Counted from the stretch's first letter, positions 33,900-42,020 are shown. The stretch: DNA of 64,000 bases from Acidobacteria bacterium AB60 (GCA_008682415.1 VANK01000001.1:1-64000), one strand, 5' to 3'. Notes: generated from the letters alone by a model not told the origin. Translations and numbers: made by a program.

Positions 33900-34867
33900 G
33901 CGTTCTGAGCCAGGAAGAAATTGATGCAATGGTAAAAGCCGCGCGCCGCGGGGCGGCGCAGGCGGGTGGAGTCAAGCCACGTTCCGTATATACGTGCAAC
34001 TTCCGCTCAGCCGGGCGGCTTTCCAACGAGAATGCCCGTTCTCTCACGGCGCTGCATGAGACGTTTGCCCGGAATCTCACCAGCGTGTTGGACGCATACC
34101 TGGGGGCCAATCTCGAGGTCAAACTCCTCTCGCTTGATCAGCTCTCGATTGAAGATTACATCTCCGCCATGTCTCCGAGCAGCTATATCGTTCCGTGCTC
34201 CCTCAGTACGATGGAGAGCACCATGATCATGGAACTCGACATCGGCTTGGTATTCCCCATCATCGACTTGCTCGCCGGTGGCTCGGGTGCGGACTTGAGA
34301 GGACCGCGCGAGCTCTCGGAGATCGATGAGGAGATCATGCAGAGTGTTACCTCGCAAATCGCGCGGCAGGTGGAACGCGCCTGGCAGCCCCTCGACGTTT
34401 CATTGACCGTGAGCCACTGTGTCAAATCGTCGGTGGTTCATCAGTACTTCCCGCCCAATGAGAAGGCATTGTTGTTAATGTTCGAGATCGATGTTACGGG
34501 CACAACCGGCCCTTTCAACATCATCCTTCCCATGTCCTTCGCGAGCATTCTGACCAGGCAGGCGAAGGCGGAACAAATGCGCAAGAGAGGTAGGGTGCGC
34601 TTCTTCCCCCGCGCGAACATCCGCGAGCGCATTCTCGACTGCGATGTTCTCGTGTCGGCGGATGTCCCCAATACGCGGGTGCGGGTGAGCGATTTGGTCC
34701 GGCTCGAGCCAGGCCAGATTTTGCGCCTGCGGGCGCCCGTCAAAGAGGCTGGCATGCTGACGGTCGAGGGTCACGATCTTTTTCAAGCGGTGCCGGTTCG
34801 CAACGGCTCACAAAAGGCGGCTCAGCTCGGCCAGCGGATTCAACGCCCGGCATGGACGAAGGAGTAA
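33896..34867 (+). CDS. fliM: Flagellar motor switch protein FliM
   Basis: The 323-residue protein is FliM: an N-terminal segment beginning LSQEEIDAMVKA, which in FliM proteins precedes or replaces the CheY-binding motif, a middle CheC-like domain (about 40-225) with LARNLTSVLDAYLG and the DLLAGGSGAD segment corresponding to the GGxG signature, and a C-terminal SpoA domain (about 240-310). It connects FliG with FliN in the C-ring. It starts inside the end of fliA (ATGA overlap). Confidence 0.94.
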   Translation: MSVLSQEEIDAMVKAARRGAAQAGGVKPRSVYTCNFRSAGRLSNENARSLTALHETFARNLTSVLDAYLGANLEVKLLSLDQLSIEDYISAMSPSSYIVPCSLSTMESTMIMELDIGLVFPIIDLLAGGSGADLRGPRELSEIDEEIMQSVTSQIARQVERAWQPLDVSLTVSHCVKSSVVHQYFPPNEKALLLMFEIDVTGTTGPFNIILPMSFASILTRQAKAEQMRKRGRVRFFPRANIRERILDCDVLVSADVPNTRVRVSDLVRLEPGQILRLRAPVKEAGMLTVEGHDLFQAVPVRNGSQKAAQLGQRIQRPAWTKE

Positions 34868-34870
34868 TCC

Positions 34871-35677
34871 ATGGAAAATAGGAATTCTGAGGCATCACAG
34901 TTTTTCGCTACGGCATTCGCAGAATCCCTTGCGGAAGTCTTCACTGAGAGGACGGGCACGGCCTGGAAGGTCGAGGCCGTCGAACAGCCCAATCTTTCCA
35001 CCCGGCGCGGTTCTCCCTTCCACGTCCGAATGACCGTTGATGGCGCGGTTCGGGGAGAGTGTTTCGTCGAGTTCTATCGTTCAGAGGTTGCGCAACTCGG
35101 ATCCAGTCTCGTTGGCAAGCCACTTGCAGCCTTCGATCAGGAACACGCCGAAGCGCTCACCACTGCGATCTCTTCTGCGACAATCGGGCTGATTGCTGCG
35201 GTATCGCCGGAGCATGGCCTGATCACCATTCAGGTTGAATCGGCGAACGGGATCGCTCCCGGGGCAATGCGAATCGTTCCTCTCTCTGCCACATCCGAAG
35301 ACGGAGAGCCTGTATCTATCCTTCTCTACTTCAATACGGCGCTCGTCGACGGTCTATCGCCGCAGAAGCCTGCCAGCAAACCGCCTGTGGAAAAACAGGC
35401 GCCCCCTGCGATCACCCAAGACGGAAACCTGAAGCTCGTGATGGATGTCGAGTTGAACGTTACTCTCCGATTCGGACAGCGCCATCTGCCCCTGCGAGAG
35501 GTACTGGAGTTGGGGAGCGGCTCGGTGATTGAGCTGGACCATCAGGTAGACGACCCCGTCGAGCTTCTTCTGGATGGCAAAGTCATCGCCAGGGGTGAGG
35601 CCGTTATCGTCGATGGCAACTACGGACTTCGGGTGACGGAGATTCCACATCCAATGACATCGCAATTCACTCGGTGA
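34871..35677 (+). CDS. fliN: Long FliN-type motor switch protein (second FliN)
   Basis: The 268-residue protein ends in a SpoA domain (about 190-262: LVMDVELNVTLRFGQRHLPL, then VELLLDGKVIARGEAVIVDG), which is FliN. In front lies a 150-residue domain that resembles CheC/CheX-like or FliY N-terminal folds (alternating strands and a helix with EALTTAISSATIGLIAAV), joined by a Pro/Lys-rich linker (about 155-180). FliY of Firmicutes has a similar order, but I see no clear phosphatase signature. It follows fliM by 3 bases, as fliN or fliY does elsewhere, so this is probably the main C-ring FliN. Confidence 0.87.
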   Translation: MENRNSEASQFFATAFAESLAEVFTERTGTAWKVEAVEQPNLSTRRGSPFHVRMTVDGAVRGECFVEFYRSEVAQLGSSLVGKPLAAFDQEHAEALTTAISSATIGLIAAVSPEHGLITIQVESANGIAPGAMRIVPLSATSEDGEPVSILLYFNTALVDGLSPQKPASKPPVEKQAPPAITQDGNLKLVMDVELNVTLRFGQRHLPLREVLELGSGSVIELDHQVDDPVELLLDGKVIARGEAVIVDGNYGLRVTEIPHPMTSQFTR

Positions 35678-35687
35678 GGTTATCGGT

Positions 35688-36557
35688 ATGAGCTGGTCGA
35701 GTCCTCGATTTCTGCAACGCTCGGTGGTTCAGAAAGGCGTTGACTACATTAAGGACGCCTGTGCGCTTCCGTCCTGCAAGAAGAAGCGGATGTTCAGCAA
35801 CATTGTGCGCGATCCCCGGATCAAGCGGAGCGGCTCCTGGTTTTGCAGCGGGGATTGCCTGGCGCAGGCCCTGCTGAGTCGGCTCACTGCGTTGCCTGAC
35901 GCGCGCCTGTCCGCCGTCGCTCGCCCCCCGCGCTATTCCGTGGGACTCATTCTGCTGTCCCAGCGGCGTCTGACCCAACAGCAACTCCGTACGGCTATGG
36001 ATCACGCGAGCAAGTCCGGTGAGTCGGTGGAAGATGCTTTGGTCGACCTGGGACTTGCATCGGAGGAACAGATAACCGCGGCACGCGCTGCCCAATGGGG
36101 TTTCCCCGTCTTCAATCGAACCAGCGTTGCGGAGCCGGTTGAAAGCATGATTCCGCGGACACTGCTGCGAACCTACGGAGCGGTCCCGCTCCATCACTCG
36201 CCCTCCTCGGCCCGGCTCCTGCTCGGATTTGTCTTCAGGGTAGGACATTCCTTGCTCAGTTCGATTGAACAGGTTACCGGGAACAAAGTGGAAGCGTGCT
36301 TCATCACGCCGTCCGAAATGCAGAGACAGATCGAGCGGAATCGCGACTCAGAGTTTGAGGAAGTGGTCTTCGGCGAACGGTTGACGCCAAGAGAAATCGC
36401 GGAAACCGTGCAGCGCATGGCCGAGAGTTTCACGCCGATCGAGGCTTCCTTCGCGGATTGTGGCTATTTCTTCTGGACCAGGCTTATCGGAAAGCGCCGC
36501 AAAATTGACCTGCTCTTCCGAATGGATGACGCCGTGGAAGCATTCAATAACTGTTGA
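35688..36557 (+). CDS. Cys-cluster plus MshEN/GspE-N-like domain protein
   Basis: The 289-residue protein is unfamiliar as a whole. Residues about 25-60 contain two Cys pairs (CALPSC and CSGDC) separated by a basic stretch, a possible zinc site. Residues about 80-140 resemble the MshEN/GspE N-terminal fold, known in some ATPases to bind c-di-GMP: VGLILLSQRRLTQQQLRTAM and GLASEEQITAARAAQWGFP. The Arg of the usual RLG triplet is replaced (SVG), so ligand binding is uncertain. The rest (about 150-289) has the MshEN-like LLRTYGAVPL pattern and an uncharacterised end. It sits 10 bases after the second fliN, so it is probably expressed with the C-ring genes. There is no ATPase domain. Confidence 0.7.
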   Translation: MSWSSPRFLQRSVVQKGVDYIKDACALPSCKKKRMFSNIVRDPRIKRSGSWFCSGDCLAQALLSRLTALPDARLSAVARPPRYSVGLILLSQRRLTQQQLRTAMDHASKSGESVEDALVDLGLASEEQITAARAAQWGFPVFNRTSVAEPVESMIPRTLLRTYGAVPLHHSPSSARLLLGFVFRVGHSLLSSIEQVTGNKVEACFITPSEMQRQIERNRDSEFEEVVFGERLTPREIAETVQRMAESFTPIEASFADCGYFFWTRLIGKRRKIDLLFRMDDAVEAFNNC

Positions 36558-36591
36558 TCCTTCGAGGAGTGCTTGCTCAGCCCGCGTGAGT

Positions 36592-36617
36592 GAACGATTC
36601 AGGTGAAGTGCCGATAG
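36592..36617 (+). promoter_or_regulatory. Sigma28-like promoter of the HDOD gene
   Basis: GAAC (36592-36595), 14 bases, GCCGATAG (36610-36617). The spacer is one base shorter than at the other sites; TGAA with a 15-base spacer is the alternative reading. The predicted start near 36624 is only 6 bases before the GTG at 36630. Confidence 0.5.
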
Positions 36618-36629
36618 TTCTCCCAGGCG

Positions 36630-37340
36630 GTGCCACCTGTGTTCAATCCATCCTTCCCTCGTCCTGTTGTGCGCAAATCGGGTGAACATCAGGCTCACTG
36701 GAGACGTTCTGTCGAGTTCCTCTTCGGACCCGCGGTTCCTTGTCTCCCTGGCACCCTGCTTGTTCTCGACCTCATGGTCCAGGAGTCAGCCGTCGATTTG
36801 AAAGCTGTTACCGAGGTGATCCTCGCAGACCTCGGTGCCACGCTGCAGATTCTCCGCCTGGCAGGACGCGAGTTCGGCGCTTCCGGAGGCTGCCCTCGTC
36901 GAATCCAGGACTGCATCGCCAGCCTGGGATTCGAGCTTTGCGTTGAAGCGGTAGCCATGGGCACCTGGCCCGTGGACAAGCGGCACCCACGAGCCCACGC
37001 GTGCTGGACTCATTCCCGTCAGATCGCAGAATACTGCCACCTTCTCGCCGGTCAGCTCGAGGAGATGAACACCGAGGACGCATATCTGGTCGGCCTGTTT
37101 CACGAGTTGGGTGCGCTTCCTGGAATTCTCGGATGGCAGCACGCGCAGAACGATTCCTTGGACGAAGCCACCGCGGGATACATCCTGGCCAAGCAGTGGC
37201 TGTTGCCGGACGTCATTGCCGATTCGATGCTGGAGGTCTCTTCGTTCCGTCCTGCTCGCTGGACCGGGATCGTGCTCGCCGCTCACGAACTTGCAAAGAC
37301 AGGGGTAGCCGCGAATGCCATTCCGGTCACACGTTCTTGA
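36630..37340 (+). CDS. HDOD domain signalling protein
   Basis: The 236-residue protein is mainly one HDOD domain (about 30-230), related to HD phosphohydrolases but usually without catalytic activity. An HD-like segment is visible at the sequence LVGLFHELGALPGILGW, and the histidine in WTHSRQIAEYC lies where the first HD metal ligand would be. HDOD proteins often act in signalling or c-di-GMP-linked regulation. The GTG at 36630 is an uncertain start; GTG 36669 is an alternative. It lies between the Cys/MshEN-like gene and flgF and has its own sigma28-like promoter. Its stop is 195 bases before flgF. Confidence 0.7.
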   Translation: MPPVFNPSFPRPVVRKSGEHQAHWRRSVEFLFGPAVPCLPGTLLVLDLMVQESAVDLKAVTEVILADLGATLQILRLAGREFGASGGCPRRIQDCIASLGFELCVEAVAMGTWPVDKRHPRAHACWTHSRQIAEYCHLLAGQLEEMNTEDAYLVGLFHELGALPGILGWQHAQNDSLDEATAGYILAKQWLLPDVIADSMLEVSSFRPARWTGIVLAAHELAKTGVAANAIPVTRS

Positions 37341-37497
37341 GCGAGCAGAGACAACCACCATTGCCGCGCCATTAGAGGGTTCCGCCGCTCCTCTGGCCGC
37401 CAAGGCTGGAATCGCCGGGCTCTCATTCATTCCTAATCGGAATGAGTAGTTGCTCCCCCTGGGCACGCTAAATTCGATCGGAAATAGCTGCTGGGAA

Positions 37498-37513
37498 TGG
37501 CCCTCGCCGTGCA
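37498..37513 (+). promoter_or_regulatory. Sigma54 promoter of flgFGAHIJ
   Basis: TGGCCC and TGCA with GG (37499-37500) and GC (37511-37512) exactly 10 bases apart. The sequence around -12 (CGTGCATA) equals that before the FleS-like kinase. The predicted start near 37524 fits the ATG at 37536 with GGGGAG in the short leader. Confidence 0.7.
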
Positions 37514-37535
37514 TAAATGCAGGCGGGGAGAGCCA

Positions 37536-38273
37536 ATGGACAGCGGCTTCTACGCAGCATGCACCGCTCTGATGTCTCGCACGCAGGCACTGGATGCCAT
37601 TGCGAACAATCTCGCGAATGCAGGAACCACGGGCTACCGCGCACAGCGCGACGTCTTCAACTCCGTCCTCGCAGCGGCGAGTGATGCACCCATCTCTGCA
37701 CTCAATCGAGCGGCCAATGACTATGGCATTTTGACCGGAACCCGTCTCGATCTCACGCAGGGCGCCCTGGAGAAGACAGGCAATCCCCTTGACATGGCAG
37801 TCGAGGGGCCCGGCTTCTTCACCGTGCAGACCGCCAATGGAACGTTCTATACGCGCAACGGCGCCTTCCAGGTATCTGCGAAGGGTCAACTGGTGACCGC
37901 AAGCGGAGACCCGGTCCTCGGCGATCGTGGTCCGATCTCCCTCATGGATGGATCGGTCACCATCAGCCCCGATGGCACCATCTCGTCCGCAGGCGCCGTT
38001 GCCGGCAAGCTCAAGATCGTCGACTTCCCGCCCGGCACTGCCCTCGAAAGCGTTGGCAATTCCTATTACTCTGCGCCTTCGTCATCGGAGGGAGTCGCGA
38101 ATCAATTCAACATCCGGCAGGGAATGCTCGAGAGCTCAAATGTGAATCCCGTCGCCGGAATGGTCGAGCTCATCACTGTGCAGCGATCCGCGGAAATGAT
38201 GCAGCGGGCGCTTTCGATGTTCAGCTCGGAGATGGACAAGACAGCAACACAGGATCTACCGAAAGTCGGCTGA
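37536..38273 (+). CDS. flgF: Flagellar rod protein FlgF
   Basis: The 245-residue protein has the N-terminal rod motif (DAIANNLANAGTTGYRAQRD, about residues 20-39), the FlgF/FlgG-type middle domain (GNPLDMAVEGPGFFTVQT) and the C-terminal helix (VNPVAGMVELITVQRSAEMM). It is shorter than FlgG and carries the FlgF-like N-terminus MDSGFYAACTAL. Start is the ATG at 37536 with GGGGAG upstream; the in-frame ATG at 37497 lies inside the sigma54 promoter. It leads the flgF-flgG-flgA-flgH-flgI-flgJ operon. Confidence 0.93.
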   Translation: MDSGFYAACTALMSRTQALDAIANNLANAGTTGYRAQRDVFNSVLAAASDAPISALNRAANDYGILTGTRLDLTQGALEKTGNPLDMAVEGPGFFTVQTANGTFYTRNGAFQVSAKGQLVTASGDPVLGDRGPISLMDGSVTISPDGTISSAGAVAGKLKIVDFPPGTALESVGNSYYSAPSSSEGVANQFNIRQGMLESSNVNPVAGMVELITVQRSAEMMQRALSMFSSEMDKTATQDLPKVG

Positions 38274-38284
38274 GGAGTGCAACC

Positions 38285-39076
38285 ATGTTTCATGCTCTGT
38301 ATACCGCTGCCAGCGGAATGACCGCCCAGCAATTGAATCTCGACAACATTGCAAACAACCTGGCCAACTCCAGCACCTCCGGATTTCAAAAGCGCCGCCT
38401 TCAGTTCACTGACCTCCTCTACCAGAGCGATGTCATGCCCGGTGCGGCGGCAACGCAGCAGACCACGGTTGCGGCAGGCCTGCAGATCGGGTTGGGAACT
38501 CGCCCCGGCAATACAGAGATCGTTCAAACGCAGGGCGACCTGAGCTCGACAGGCAATCCGTTGGATTTCGCGATCCAGGGACCAGGGTTCTTTCAGATCC
38601 TCCTTCCCAACGGGCAGACCGGCTACACCCGCGCAGGCTCCTTCCAGACCGACAACCAGGGTCAGCTGGTCACCGCCAATGGCAATCCCCTGCAGCCGGC
38701 GATCACCATCCCCCCGGACGCCACCAACGTCACCGTGGGGAGCGACGGTACAGTGAGCGTCACCCAGCCGGGCCAGACCCAGGCAACCCAAGTCGGAGTC
38801 CTCCAACTCGCCATGTTTGCGAATCCCGGCGGCCTCAACGCAGTCGGCAACAATATCTACCTGGCGACCACGGCTTCCGGTGATCCCGTGATCGGCGCCC
38901 CGGGTGGTTCCGACGGTCTGGGTACCGTGCAGCAGGGCATGCTCGAGCAGGCCAACGTCAACGTCGTGGACGAGTTCGTGCAAATGATCCTGGCCCAACG
39001 CTCCTACGAGTCCAACTCGCGGGTGGTCAAGGCCTCAGACGAGATGCTTCAACAGTTGAACCAGCTGGCTCAATAA
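38285..39076 (+). CDS. flgG: Flagellar distal rod protein FlgG
   Basis: The 263-residue protein is FlgG, the distal rod subunit on which L- and P-rings assemble. Length matches E. coli FlgG (260). It starts MFHALYTAASGM and has the motif LDNIANNLANSSTSGFQKRR, the segment GNPLDFAIQGPGFFQI and the C-terminal helix FVQMILAQRSYESNSRVVKASD. It follows flgF by 11 bases. Confidence 0.96.
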   Translation: MFHALYTAASGMTAQQLNLDNIANNLANSSTSGFQKRRLQFTDLLYQSDVMPGAAATQQTTVAAGLQIGLGTRPGNTEIVQTQGDLSSTGNPLDFAIQGPGFFQILLPNGQTGYTRAGSFQTDNQGQLVTANGNPLQPAITIPPDATNVTVGSDGTVSVTQPGQTQATQVGVLQLAMFANPGGLNAVGNNIYLATTASGDPVIGAPGGSDGLGTVQQGMLEQANVNVVDEFVQMILAQRSYESNSRVVKASDEMLQQLNQLAQ

Positions 39077-39087
39077 AGGTCTGCGTG

Positions 39088-39651
39088 ATGTCATTCCAAA
39101 AATTAATGGCTGTCGCAGCTTTGTGCGCAGGGATGCTAACCGGCTCCCTGCGCGCGTCCAGTTACGCCGAGATCGGTAAGGAGACGGTGGCGAGCGCCAT
39201 CCGCTCCGCAGGAATCGCAGTCTCCCCCGATCAGGTGTCGATGCTTGCCGATGTTGTTGCGGCTTCCCCAAATCCCGTCCTCAAGATTGAATCAGTCGAA
39301 CCTTGGGGAACTCATCGCCTTCGCGTTCGTTGTGCGTGTTCCGTCTCGAAAGAGTGTCTGCCTTTCTTCGTCTCGGTAGCGTGGACAGGCGACGACCAAC
39401 CCCGCTGGAACAGAGCCCTTCGCCAAAATGGCGGCTCATCTCCATCATTGGTGGGGGCTCAGGCCGTCGGCGTACGCTCCGGCTCATCGGCCACTCTGCG
39501 GATCGAAGGAGAACGCACCCAAATCGAAATCCCGGTAATTTGCCTGCAGAATGGAGCGCCCGGGACCTCGATTCTCGTTACCAGCACTGACCATCGCCGC
39601 ACCTATACCGCTCAGGTCGTCAGCAACACGCTCTTGAAAAGGAGTATGTAA
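39088..39651 (+). CDS. flgA: Flagellar P-ring chaperone FlgA
   Basis: The 187-residue protein has a signal peptide (about residues 1-24) and a C-terminal SAF/FlgA-type domain (about 115-187: VRSGSSATLRIEGERTQIEI, then TYTAQVVSN). FlgA is a periplasmic chaperone for FlgI. The N-terminal half is variable and contains three Cys, two of them close together (CAC). AAAGG lies 8 bases before the ATG at 39088; the GTG one codon earlier is an alternative. The order flgG-flgA-flgH-flgI is common in non-enterobacterial clusters. Confidence 0.88.
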   Translation: MSFQKLMAVAALCAGMLTGSLRASSYAEIGKETVASAIRSAGIAVSPDQVSMLADVVAASPNPVLKIESVEPWGTHRLRVRCACSVSKECLPFFVSVAWTGDDQPRWNRALRQNGGSSPSLVGAQAVGVRSGSSATLRIEGERTQIEIPVICLQNGAPGTSILVTSTDHRRTYTAQVVSNTLLKRSM

Positions 39652-39655
39652 TCAA

Positions 39656-40375
39656 ATGAGACGCTCCATCTCCCTTGATCTTCTTCGGACCTCAGTGGTC
39701 TCGGTCGCTGCGCTAGCCATCCTGCTGGGCTCTGCGCACGCCGAAAAGAAAGAGAAGAAGGACCCGCGTCAACTGCGCGATGAGTACCTGGCACGGGTGC
39801 AGCAGGAGGCTCCTTCGGGAGTCATTCGCACCACAGGCAGTCTCTGGTCGCCGGGCGCCGCCTTCAATGACTTCTCCTCCGACTACAAGGCCCGAAACCT
39901 GAATGACACCGTCATTATTCAAGTCTCCGTCGCAACGTCTGCTGCGCAGAGCGGCAATGTGAACAGCCAGCGCACCTTTGCGGCAAAATCCTCGATCAGT
40001 GGTCTGCCAGGCGATCTCAAGGTCAAGGGAGTCAACCCCCTCATCGCCGCTGATTCATCCTCCGCGCTCAAGGGCCAGGGACAGTCTGCGTCCAACACCA
40101 CCTTCCAGACCAGCCTGGCCGCCCAGGTCATCGCCGTGCTGCCAAGCGGCAGCATGGTAGTCGAAGCACAGCGTCAGATCATGATGAATAACCAGCGAGA
40201 GACCGTAACCGTCCGGGGAGTCGTGCGGCCCGGAGATATCGGCCCGAACAACACGGTTCCCTCCGCTGCGCTCAGCAATCTCGAGATTGAGATGAAGGGA
40301 AAAGGAATCATCTCGGATAGTACGCGTCCCCCCAATCCAATTACCCGCATGGTGATGTGGGTCCTGGGATTCTAA
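39656..40375 (+). CDS. flgH: Flagellar L-ring protein FlgH without a lipobox
   Basis: The 239-residue protein matches FlgH: GSLWSPGAAFNDFSSDYKA (about residues 61-79), the ARNLNDTVIIQV strand, and the C-terminal segment with GVVRPGDIGPNNTV and ALSNLEIEMKGKG. FlgH forms the L-ring in the outer membrane and is normally a lipoprotein. Here the signal peptide (about 1-29, ending SAHA) has no Cys after it, and the whole protein lacks Cys, so it cannot be lipidated. The presence of FlgH and FlgI implies a double-membrane cell envelope. Confidence 0.94.
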   Translation: MRRSISLDLLRTSVVSVAALAILLGSAHAEKKEKKDPRQLRDEYLARVQQEAPSGVIRTTGSLWSPGAAFNDFSSDYKARNLNDTVIIQVSVATSAAQSGNVNSQRTFAAKSSISGLPGDLKVKGVNPLIAADSSSALKGQGQSASNTTFQTSLAAQVIAVLPSGSMVVEAQRQIMMNNQRETVTVRGVVRPGDIGPNNTVPSAALSNLEIEMKGKGIISDSTRPPNPITRMVMWVLGF

Positions 40376-40379
40376 GCCG

Positions 40380-41519
40380 ATGAACTCTGAATTTTCGAAA
40401 ATCATTCGCATCGTGCGAGCGCTGGGATGCGGCATGCTGATCCTGATCAGCGCCTCCACATCCCGCGCTATCGATACCAGCCGGCACGTTCTGGTGCGCG
40501 ACATAACCACCGTGGAAGGCGTCCGCGACAATATGCTCGTGGGCTATGGCCTGGTCGTCGGGCTTCACGGCACCGGCGATCGCCAGCAGACCTTCTTCAC
40601 GGTCCAGACCTTGGCCAATGCGATGCAGCGTATGGGAGTCCAGATATCGCCTTCGCAAGTGGTCGTGAAGAACGTCGCCTCCGTCTTTATCACGGCTTCG
40701 CTGCCTCCCTTTGCGCGCCCCGGCACCAAGCTGGACATCACCGTTTCGTCCATCGGCGATGCGCGCAGCCTCGAAGGAGGCGTTCTCCTGATGAGCGCCC
40801 TGCACGCGCCGGATGGTCAGGTCTACGCCGAAGCGCAGGGCCCGGTCGTTCTGGGCGGCTACTCCGTCGGCAGTGGAGGCAATACCAAGCAGGTCAACCA
40901 CGCTACGGTCGGTCGCATCCCGGAAGGCGCAATCGTCGAGCGCGATGCTTCGGTGGATCTCAGCCAGTTCAAGACGGTATCGTTCCTGCTCCGCAACCCC
41001 GACTTCACAACCGCGAAAGACGTTGCGGATGCCGTAAACCGCGAATTCCACAAAGAGGTGGCGACAGCCCGTGACAACAGCCGTGTCGACATTGACGTTG
41101 CCGGCGCAGCCGTCAACTCGGTGCCCGTGCTCATCTCCAAGGTGCAGAATCTCTCGCTCGTGGCGAGTGCGCCGGCCAAGGTGATCGTGGACGAGCGCAC
41201 CGGAACCATCGTCATGGGCGGAAGTGTCCGGCTGTCTCCCGTTTCCATCATTCACGGCAGCCTCTCCATCCAAATCGCCACCAGCTACAAGGTCTCTCAG
41301 CCCGAGCCCTTGTCCAACGGAACCACCAAAACCGTGCCCGATGTCCGGATCACGGCCAACGATGCGCCGGCGCAGGTGATCCGCCTGGATGAAGGCGCCA
41401 GTGTCGAGGAACTCATCAACGGCCTCCATACCATCGGATCCACGGCGCACGACATCATCGCCATTCTCGAGGCAATCAAAGCCGCCGGCGGCCTCGAGGC
41501 GGAATTGGAGGTGCTGTAG
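40380..41519 (+). CDS. flgI: Flagellar P-ring protein FlgI
   Basis: The 379-residue protein is FlgI, which forms the P-ring in the peptidoglycan layer. It has a signal peptide (about 1-29) and family sequences such as GYGLVVGLHGTGDRQQ (about 59-74), VKNVASVFITASLPPFARPG and LDEGASVEELINGL near the end. Length is typical (365-375). It begins 4 bases after flgH and its stop overlaps the flgJ start. Confidence 0.97.
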   Translation: MNSEFSKIIRIVRALGCGMLILISASTSRAIDTSRHVLVRDITTVEGVRDNMLVGYGLVVGLHGTGDRQQTFFTVQTLANAMQRMGVQISPSQVVVKNVASVFITASLPPFARPGTKLDITVSSIGDARSLEGGVLLMSALHAPDGQVYAEAQGPVVLGGYSVGSGGNTKQVNHATVGRIPEGAIVERDASVDLSQFKTVSFLLRNPDFTTAKDVADAVNREFHKEVATARDNSRVDIDVAGAAVNSVPVLISKVQNLSLVASAPAKVIVDERTGTIVMGGSVRLSPVSIIHGSLSIQIATSYKVSQPEPLSNGTTKTVPDVRITANDAPAQVIRLDEGASVEELINGLHTIGSTAHDIIAILEAIKAAGGLEAELEVL

Positions 41520-41902
41520 TGAGCACAAACGTCGGTTTCGCTCTCCCTTCCTCGCCCAGCGATCTGATGCAGGCAAGGGAAGCACGCTTGCTCCAAAACC
41601 ACGGCCTCTCGACCGGCAAGGACGACGCCAGCAAAATCAACAAGAGTGCCCGGGAGTTCGAAGCCATCCTGGTGGGCACCTGGCTGCAGCAGGCGGAACA
41701 ATCCTTTGCCACCGTGCCGGGAGGCGATGAAGAGGACGACGCCGGCAAGGGACAGATGATGAGTATGGGCGTCCAGGCCCTCTCCACCTCCATCGCAGCC
41801 TCGGGTGGCATCGGAATTGCAAAGATGGTGGCAGGTGCATTGCATCGAAGCGAAGAAACAGAGAACAAATCGCCTGTGGCAGCCAATAGCGGGGCAAAAT
41901 GA
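41519..41902 (+). CDS. flgJ: Rod-binding protein FlgJ (N-terminal domain only)
   Basis: The 127-residue protein has the FlgJ N-terminal rod-binding domain (about 35-105: SAREFEAILVGTWLQQAEQS and MSMGVQALSTSIAASGGIGIAKM). The muramidase domain of enterobacterial FlgJ is absent, as in most other bacteria, so another enzyme must open the peptidoglycan. The GTG start at 41519 overlaps the flgI stop codon. Next comes the sigma28-like promoter and flgM. Confidence 0.9.
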   Translation: MSTNVGFALPSSPSDLMQAREARLLQNHGLSTGKDDASKINKSAREFEAILVGTWLQQAEQSFATVPGGDEEDDAGKGQMMSMGVQALSTSIAASGGIGIAKMVAGALHRSEETENKSPVAANSGAK

Positions 41903-41966
41903 GAGGGAACCCCGCGCGAATTCTTGGAAAAGAGTTAAATCGGCCCGGAAAAATTGGAAATCCATT

Positions 41967-41993
41967 GAAATCGATGGGCAAGATTGCCGATAG
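41967..41993 (+). promoter_or_regulatory. Sigma28-like promoter of flgM-flgN-flgKL
   Basis: GAAA (41967-41970), 15 bases, GCCGATAG (41986-41993), identical boxes and spacing to the motA2 promoter. The predicted start near 42000 gives a 20-base leader to the ATG at 42021. Confidence 0.75.
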
Positions 41994-42020
41994 GTACGCT
42001 GCGCAGGCTAAGGAGTCGTG

